Source: an uncultured Mediterraneibacter sp.
GTDB taxonomy: Bacteria > Bacillota > Clostridia > Lachnospirales > Lachnospiraceae
Length of the DNA: 64,000 bases
Direction of reading: 5' to 3'
Assembly: GCF_944377805.1 (NCBI RefSeq)
Contig: NZ_CALWFZ010000001.1
Span: 186,001-250,000, forward strand
In this document: one piece after another, positions 59,823-64,000 of the stretch
Position numbering within the stretch: position 1 is the first letter of the stretch
Layout of the letters: every line of letters starts with the position of its first letter
The notes under the pieces: generated by a model
Told to the model about the DNA's origin: nothing
Seen by the model: only the letters and a program-made list of their open reading frames with translations
Databases searched by the model: none
Position numbers and translations under genes: made by a program

Positions 59823-60785
59823 TTACAGCAATAATATCAAAGCTGATTTTGCAGCCCCAAACACTGTCAGAACGAAAAACGCGGTCATATACATAAGTCT
59901 TCCGGCTCTCTTAATATCCTCCGGTTCAATCGGGCGCAGAGAATCGCCAAGGTATTCCTTCTTATGTACTTTACCGAAGTAGACCGCGTCTCCCGACAGC
60001 CTCACCCTCAGAGCGCCCGCACAGACTGATTCCGTCTGTGCCGCATTAGGGCTTGTATGTTTCCTTTTATCCCTTCGGTAGACCTTCCATGCATTCTTCC
60101 CGTCCATCCCCAGAAGACAGGAGGACAGGATCATAAACAGCGCTGTAATCCGGGAGGGAATATAGTTGAATACATCGTCCATCCTCGCCGGGATCCGCCC
60201 AAGGTACAGATATTTTTCATTCTTATATCCCAGCATGGAATCCATTGTGTTCACGGCTTTATAGAGAAAGCCGAGCGGCGCGCCGCCGACCAGCATGTAG
60301 AGCAGAGGCGCCGTCACTCCGTCAGACGTATTCTCAGCCACAGTCTCCACTGCCGCTTTCGTCACTCCCTCAGCGTTGAGATTCTCCGTATCCCTTCCGA
60401 CAATCATGGACACTGCACGCCTTGCGCCTTCCAGATCATTGACTCTTAGCCTGTCATATACCTTTCTGCTCTCTTTCCACAGACATCTGGCCGCAACGAT
60501 CTGATAGCACCAGAAAGTCTCCAGAATAAAGCGCACCGCCGGATGAATACGCTCAGCCGCTGTAAGTATCACCAGAGGAATCAGAAAGGAAAAAAGAGCG
60601 GTCAGGGTCCACAGAACCGCACCTCCAAAGATCAGTCCTTTTCCCTTGCAACATTTCCGAACCAGCCGCTCACCCCGGGCAATCCCGCTTCCGATCAGCC
60701 GTACCGGATGATAGAGCCACATGGGATCTCCTAATATATAATCCAGTAAAAATCCAGCCGCACAGGCTGCAAGTGACACTATCAT
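59823..60785 (-). CDS. cbiB: adenosylcobinamide-phosphate synthase
   Basis: Membrane enzyme joining aminopropanol phosphate to adenosylcobyric acid. The 320-aa protein has several membrane helices and the motifs FLLDYILGDPMWLYHPVRLIG at the start, MIVGRDTENLNAEGVTKA, VETVAENTSDGVTAPLLYML, YKAVNTMDSMLGY and SPNAAQTESVCAGAL (written in pieces). Note the CobD/CbiB naming confusion: in Salmonella this protein is CbiB. Its ATG overlaps the HD gene stop by four bases. Confidence 0.95.
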   Translation of the reverse strand: MIVSLAACAAGFLLDYILGDPMWLYHPVRLIGSGIARGERLVRKCCKGKGLIFGGAVLWTLTALFSFLIPLVILTAAERIHPAVRFILETFWCYQIVAARCLWKESRKVYDRLRVNDLEGARRAVSMIVGRDTENLNAEGVTKAAVETVAENTSDGVTAPLLYMLVGGAPLGFLYKAVNTMDSMLGYKNEKYLYLGRIPARMDDVFNYIPSRITALFMILSSCLLGMDGKNAWKVYRRDKRKHTSPNAAQTESVCAGALRVRLSGDAVYFGKVHKKEYLGDSLRPIEPEDIKRAGRLMYMTAFFVLTVFGAAKSALILLL

Positions 60786-61291
60786 AGCACAGTTTCAACA
60801 GGCGCAGGCTGCCCGTAGATGGATTCTAACATATGGATACCGCTCTTTGTCTTAAATACTCGTTCTTTGAACATGCGGATTGCCTCATCTGTGTACTGAG
60901 ACTCATCGGCATTCACCAGATAATCCGCTTCCAGCAAAATCTGATAATCCATTCCATCCACATCCGTATATGTGTGATGATGAGTCACCAGATAGATCAC
61001 CCGCTCTTCCACATTACGGGGAAGGGAAAATTCCGAAAGGAAAATACGCAGCAGCGCTTCACTTTCCGCCTCCTGATGGTTCCCATTTGTGTTTCCGTAT
61101 TTTTCACGACACAGAGGGCAGGCAATGTCATGAACGATCGCGGCAATCTCAAGAGTATTCTGTCTTGTCTCATCCAGTTTCTCCAGGCATCCGATAGTCC
61201 GCGCATAGGCATATACTTTCATAAAATGCCTGATGTCGGATCTGTTGCCTCTATAGAAATCTATCATCTTGGCAATTATTTTTTCTTTCAT
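60782..61291 (-). CDS. HD domain phosphohydrolase at the head of the cobalamin block
   Basis: 169-aa HD-superfamily protein started at 61291 (MKEKIIAKMIDFYRGN) because GGAGG precedes it; the frame extends further without conservation. Visible: His in SDIRHFMKVYAYARTIG, HD pair in IAAIVHDIACPLC, and YLVTHHHTYTDVDGMDYQIL with two more histidines, then EADYLVNADE. It overlaps cbiB by four bases. The substrate is unknown; clustering with cobalamin genes could be chance or a nucleotide-loop related phosphatase role. Confidence 0.85.
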   Translation of the reverse strand: MKEKIIAKMIDFYRGNRSDIRHFMKVYAYARTIGCLEKLDETRQNTLEIAAIVHDIACPLCREKYGNTNGNHQEAESEALLRIFLSEFSLPRNVEERVIYLVTHHHTYTDVDGMDYQILLEADYLVNADESQYTDEAIRMFKERVFKTKSGIHMLESIYGQPAPVETVL

Positions 61292-61316
61292 CTCATAGTT
61301 CCTCCACTCAGCAATA

Positions 61317-61946
61317 TCATCCTGCCAGGCGTCTGGCTGTCTGATACAGATATACAAGCCTGAGAACACCGACAACCAACAGGCCGATAACAACGACAAT
61401 CAGAATCAGTAATCCCAGAATCGGAGCCAGAACAGACGCGACAGCGCCGATAATCAGACCGATCGTCATTTCAAGCGTCCATCTCCACAGCCGTCTCCAT
61501 TTTTCTGACATAACCGGATCGATTCCTTTTAGGACGCCAGCATGCGCTCCATACTCATAATATTTACTCACAAGATCCAGAACAAGCCCCAGAATCCCCG
61601 GCACCAGCGTCCATATGGCGCTTTCGAGTCTTCCATTGGCATCCGGCAGAAACATGGCGATCGCACTGAGCAGAACTCCGGCAATCACATAGACCGCTGC
61701 TCTGCGGTAATCACGGTCCACGGAATCCATCTTTATCAACACAACCGCATATGCGGCCGATACTGCCAGACCGGCAATATTCCCGAATATCGTCAAAAGA
61801 GGAACCAGATCCGCTATTGCGTCACCACTGAAAGCTCCCGCCACAATAGATGCAATGCTCAGCCAGAACAGCACCATGATCCATTTTGCAGCCGTCCTGA
61901 TGTTTTCCTCCTGCCGCATTTCGTTTGCTTCATTCATCTGATCCAT
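61317..61946 (-). CDS. polytopic membrane protein of unknown function
   Basis: 209-aa protein with five or so hydrophobic segments (AAKWIMVLFWLSIASIVAGA near 20, ADLVPLLTIFGNIAGLAV, AAVYVIAGVLLSAIAMFLP, TLEMTIGLIIGAVASVLAP and LGLLILIVVVIGLLVVGVL). A charged loop SKYYEYGAHAGVLKGIDPVM separates the second and last groups. I do not recognise a family. It overlaps the GNAT gene upstream by 17 bp and precedes the HD gene by 25 bp. Confidence 0.7.
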   Translation of the reverse strand: MDQMNEANEMRQEENIRTAAKWIMVLFWLSIASIVAGAFSGDAIADLVPLLTIFGNIAGLAVSAAYAVVLIKMDSVDRDYRRAAVYVIAGVLLSAIAMFLPDANGRLESAIWTLVPGILGLVLDLVSKYYEYGAHAGVLKGIDPVMSEKWRRLWRWTLEMTIGLIIGAVASVLAPILGLLILIVVVIGLLVVGVLRLVYLYQTARRLAG

Positions 61947-62418
61947 ACTCTTTCCTCCCGTTCACGATCTCTTTTCCTGGAACCATATCTGTATTTTCCC
62001 AGCTCATCAGGTATTCTTCCTCTCCTGTATTCTCATCTCTCGTCCTTTCTATAATATGAAAGCCTTCCCGCTCATAAAATCTGACGGCGCGCTCGTTCTT
62101 CCGGTATACGTTTAATGTAAGTTTTTTCTTCCTGTCTTTCACATAGTTCAGAAGCATTCTGCCGATCCCCCTCGACCGGGCGTCACTCTGCACGAAGATA
62201 CCCGCGATATATTCTTTTTCCAGTCCGGCAAAACCCAGGATAGCACGGCTGCTCTCCTCTTCATAGACATATACCTCTGTCTGAAGGAGCATTTCTTTGA
62301 CATGTATCAAATTATCTTCCCAGTATCCCGCGGGAATAAAACCGTGAGCCTGTCTGTTTCCATCCAGCCAGATACGCGCCACTGTATCTATATCCGTCTT
62401 CTGTAATTTTCTTATCAT
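61930..62418 (-). CDS. GNAT family N-acetyltransferase
   Basis: 162-aa acetyltransferase: N-terminal MIRKLQKTDIDTVARIWLDG, the pyrophosphate-binding FVQSDARSRGIGRMLLNYVK (motif A, R-x-x-G-I-G) and C-terminal NVYRKNERAVRFYEREGFHI. Resembles RimI/YjaB-like enzymes. The start is ATG at 62418, seven bases after the next GNAT gene's stop. Substrate unknown. Confidence 0.9.
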   Translation of the reverse strand: MIRKLQKTDIDTVARIWLDGNRQAHGFIPAGYWEDNLIHVKEMLLQTEVYVYEEESSRAILGFAGLEKEYIAGIFVQSDARSRGIGRMLLNYVKDRKKKLTLNVYRKNERAVRFYEREGFHIIERTRDENTGEEEYLMSWENTDMVPGKEIVNGRKEYGSDE

Positions 62419-62424
62419 ATCTTT

Positions 62425-63060
62425 CTACTCCACAAATGAACGGCTCATAATATAAAACGCCTCCTGACTGGGCATCCATTTCCTTTCCATCTTTTCCAGA
62501 CTATCGTCATATGCAGCCGCTTCTTTTTCGTTTACACTCATTACCGGGCTGCCGGAATAATACCACTTTTCCCCGTCAAGAACGCCCGGCTTTAATTCTC
62601 GTACCAGCATTGCGGCAGGATATTTACCGTCTTCCACGCAGACATTGTGTTTCTTACAGCACTCAAAGCCACAGCTTACATAGTTCGCCGGACTGCCGAA
62701 TATGACCACCACATCATATCCCAGCTCAGACGCTTTCTGAAGGGAGACCTCTATCAGCCTTTTTCCGTACCCTTTTCTCTGGTACCCGGGCAGGATGCTG
62801 ACCGGACCAAAAGTAAGAATTTCTTTTTGTGCTCCTTTACTGTCTGTCAGTTTTGCTTTCGTATACATGATATTCCCGATCACCTGACCATCCAGTTCTG
62901 CCACAAGATCAAGTTCAGGCACAAAATCCTCATGTTCCCTCATGATATGGACGAGATAATGCTCCATGCAGCCCGGAATATATACATTATAAAAAGCCTT
63001 TCTTACAATCTCCTCTACCGATTTATAATCTGTCGCTCTTTCATTTCTGATCTGAAACAT
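62425..63060 (-). CDS. GNAT family N-acetyltransferase
   Basis: 211-aa acetyltransferase started at 63060 (MFQIRNERATDYKSVEEIV), which has GGGAG upstream. Acetyl-CoA motif FGPVSILPGYQRKGYGKRLI, then SELGYDVVVIFGSPANYVSCGFECC. The YxxCGF segment and general plan match the YhbS-like group of GNAT proteins. Substrate unknown. Confidence 0.9.
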   Translation of the reverse strand: MFQIRNERATDYKSVEEIVRKAFYNVYIPGCMEHYLVHIMREHEDFVPELDLVAELDGQVIGNIMYTKAKLTDSKGAQKEILTFGPVSILPGYQRKGYGKRLIEVSLQKASELGYDVVVIFGSPANYVSCGFECCKKHNVCVEDGKYPAAMLVRELKPGVLDGEKWYYSGSPVMSVNEKEAAAYDDSLEKMERKWMPSQEAFYIMSRSFVE

Positions 63061-63111
63061 TTTATTCTCCCTTCGCGTTGTACACATATAGTAGTTCCCT
63101 GTAATGTAATT

Positions 63112-63573
63112 TCATAGTTCCTTCTCCATCACATAATTTATCAGTGTTATCCCTTTTCTTTCCACCTGCTGCTCACGAATGACTTCATACCCTCTTTTTT
63201 CAAAAAACGGCCTTGCCGTGACCGAAGCATGGGTGACAAACCGCTGTGTATCCGCCTCTGTCTCCAGCCTGTCACAGAGCATGGAAGCAATTCCCTGTCT
63301 CAGAAAGTCTTTGTGTACATACAGTCGGTCAAGATAACCCGAGTAATCTATATCCCCAAATCCCACGATTCGCTGATCGGTTTCTTCTGTCACTGCCACC
63401 AGAGATATATGCTCCAGAAACGATCTGTTCCATGCTTCCAGATCTACATGTCCGTCCGCCCATGCATCGAGCTGTTCCCCGGTATAATCCGCAGCATTGA
63501 CAGTATGTACTGTGTTATAGAAAAGCTCCGATATCTCTTTTATATCTTCTTCTCTGTATGTTCTGATCTTCAT
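63112..63573 (-). CDS. GNAT family N-acetyltransferase
   Basis: 153-aa acetyltransferase: MKIRTYREEDIKEISELFYN, DRLYVHKDFLRQGIASMLCD as the acetyl-CoA site, and HASVTARPFFEKRGYEV. Short form typical of YafP/PhnO-like members. Third GNAT gene in a row, probably in one transcription unit with the other two; the cluster is a common mini-duplication and no substrate is implied. Confidence 0.9.
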   Translation of the reverse strand: MKIRTYREEDIKEISELFYNTVHTVNAADYTGEQLDAWADGHVDLEAWNRSFLEHISLVAVTEETDQRIVGFGDIDYSGYLDRLYVHKDFLRQGIASMLCDRLETEADTQRFVTHASVTARPFFEKRGYEVIREQQVERKGITLINYVMEKEL

Positions 63574-63582
63574 CTCTTTCTT

Positions 63583-64000
63583 TTAATCCCTCTGTCCCAT
63601 ATACTCGATCAGGGGGGCCAGATATTTTCTGTCCGTCCAGTCGCATTTCTGTCCGGCCGCGCACATAAGCGCTGTCATCCAGGGTTCGTACTCTGAAGGG
63701 TCTTTTTTCCCGACTGCTTTTTGCAGCATCCTGCACATCGTGCGGTCTTTAAATGTCATAGCCTCTTCGTCCCACGCGCCGCGCCCGTAGAACATGGGAA
63801 TATCCTTTAACTCATCCTTAAGATTATGCTCTCTGATCTCTTTTACCGCCTTCTCGTCATACGGAGAGGCTCCGACACAGAATACTGCTGTTCGCTTAAG
63901 CGCAAGTGCCTTACTGTTCTTCCTAAGATAGGAAATCCCCGCAATTCCCGACGCGTAGACGGCGCCGCACAGCACTACTTTATCATATCCGTTCATAGCA
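63583..64000 (-). CDS. flavodoxin-domain protein, N-terminus outside window
   Basis: Flavodoxin-like protein of the HemG/flavodoxin_5 type. The visible part begins within YDKVVLCGAVYASGIAGISYL, a motif that normally lies around residue 50 and contacts FMN, so roughly the first 45 residues (including the TGxT phosphate loop) are beyond the right edge; the ATG at 63996 is not taken as the start. The C-terminal half has FCVGASPYDEKAVKEI and ends with a tryptophan- and cysteine-containing tail (CAAGQKCDWTDRKYLAPLIE). Family members reduce or oxidise small substrates, such as protoporphyrinogen; the specific role is unclear. Confidence 0.75.
   Translation of the reverse strand, partial: AMNGYDKVVLCGAVYASGIAGISYLRKNSKALALKRTAVFCVGASPYDEKAVKEIREHNLKDELKDIPMFYGRGAWDEEAMTFKDRTMCRMLQKAVGKKDPSEYEPWMTALMCAAGQKCDWTDRKYLAPLIEYMGQRD

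Noticed and set aside
45016..64000. Cobalamin riboswitch ahead of the cobalamin genes
   Set aside because: I found no B12-box-like sequence in the short intergenic gaps of this block; any riboswitch would be outside the window.
1..64000. CRISPR arrays, insertion sequences and rRNA genes
   Set aside because: I saw no regularly spaced repeats, transposase genes or rRNA sequence in the window.

Overview
The window looks like a chromosomal segment of a strictly anaerobic Clostridia member, most likely a Lachnospiraceae relative. This is inferred from the gene content (NAD(P)H-linked [FeFe] hydrogenase with sensory hydrogenase-like proteins, anaerobic-type cobalamin genes, a D-lactate dehydrogenase of the VanH type, a PdaA-like deacetylase, strong AGGAGG ribosome binding sites) and from a mid-range base composition. 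No sequence search was run, so the genus is not assigned.

Layout. 1-3870 (minus): envelope and translation operon pyrH-frr-uppS-cdsA-dxr, with dxr running off the left edge. 4114-6191 (plus): aroF-aroB, start of the shikimate pathway. 6207-9803 (minus): three-subunit molybdenum hydroxylase of the xanthine dehydrogenase family. 10039-11186 (plus): lysine riboswitch, terminator and dapA. 11259-12128: degV. 12185-17777 (minus): sucrose/fructan operon (binding protein, two permeases, LacI regulator, GH32 hydrolase) with a clear promoter and two identical operators. 18069-19743: AT-richer island beside a tRNA-Trp gene, with an r1t-type holin, a decayed small phage-like gene and a frameshifted HAD phosphatase. 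19907-25540: extracellular nuclease, a 53-aa small protein, signal peptidase I, D-lactate dehydrogenase, HAD phosphatase and PdaA-like deacetylase. 25550-28437: sensory [FeFe]-hydrogenase-like protein with PAS domain plus a SpoIIE/PP2C phosphatase. 28524-32697: folate operon folC-folE-HD-folP-folBK. 32885-36279: YtrA-type GntR regulator with ABC transporter. 36354-41422: NAD(P)H-linked [FeFe] hydrogenase operon (HndA, ATPase, HndB, HndC, HndD). 41714-44979: divergent five-gene set DRTGG / RsbW-like ATPase / hydrogenase-like Fe-S protein / DRTGG / PHP. 45016-46575: sodium:solute symporter. 46644-60785: cobalamin and siroheme genes in two blocks separated by an oligopeptide-type ABC transporter. 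60782-64000: HD hydrolase, a membrane protein, three GNAT acetyltransferases and a flavodoxin-like protein cut by the right edge.

How it fits together. The most interesting theme is hydrogen/redox metabolism and its sensing. One canonical NAD(P)H hydrogenase operon faces a divergent cluster whose hydrogenase-like protein keeps all four H-cluster [4Fe-4S] cysteines but has Ala where the proton-transfer Cys should be. A second hydrogenase-like PAS protein sits with a PP2C phosphatase 10 kb away. Both loci couple a hydrogenase-like sensor to signalling enzymes (ATPase, phosphatase, PHP phosphoesterase). The cobalamin block is notable for a CobU-CobU tandem fusion and for carrying an Opp-type importer in the same transcription unit.
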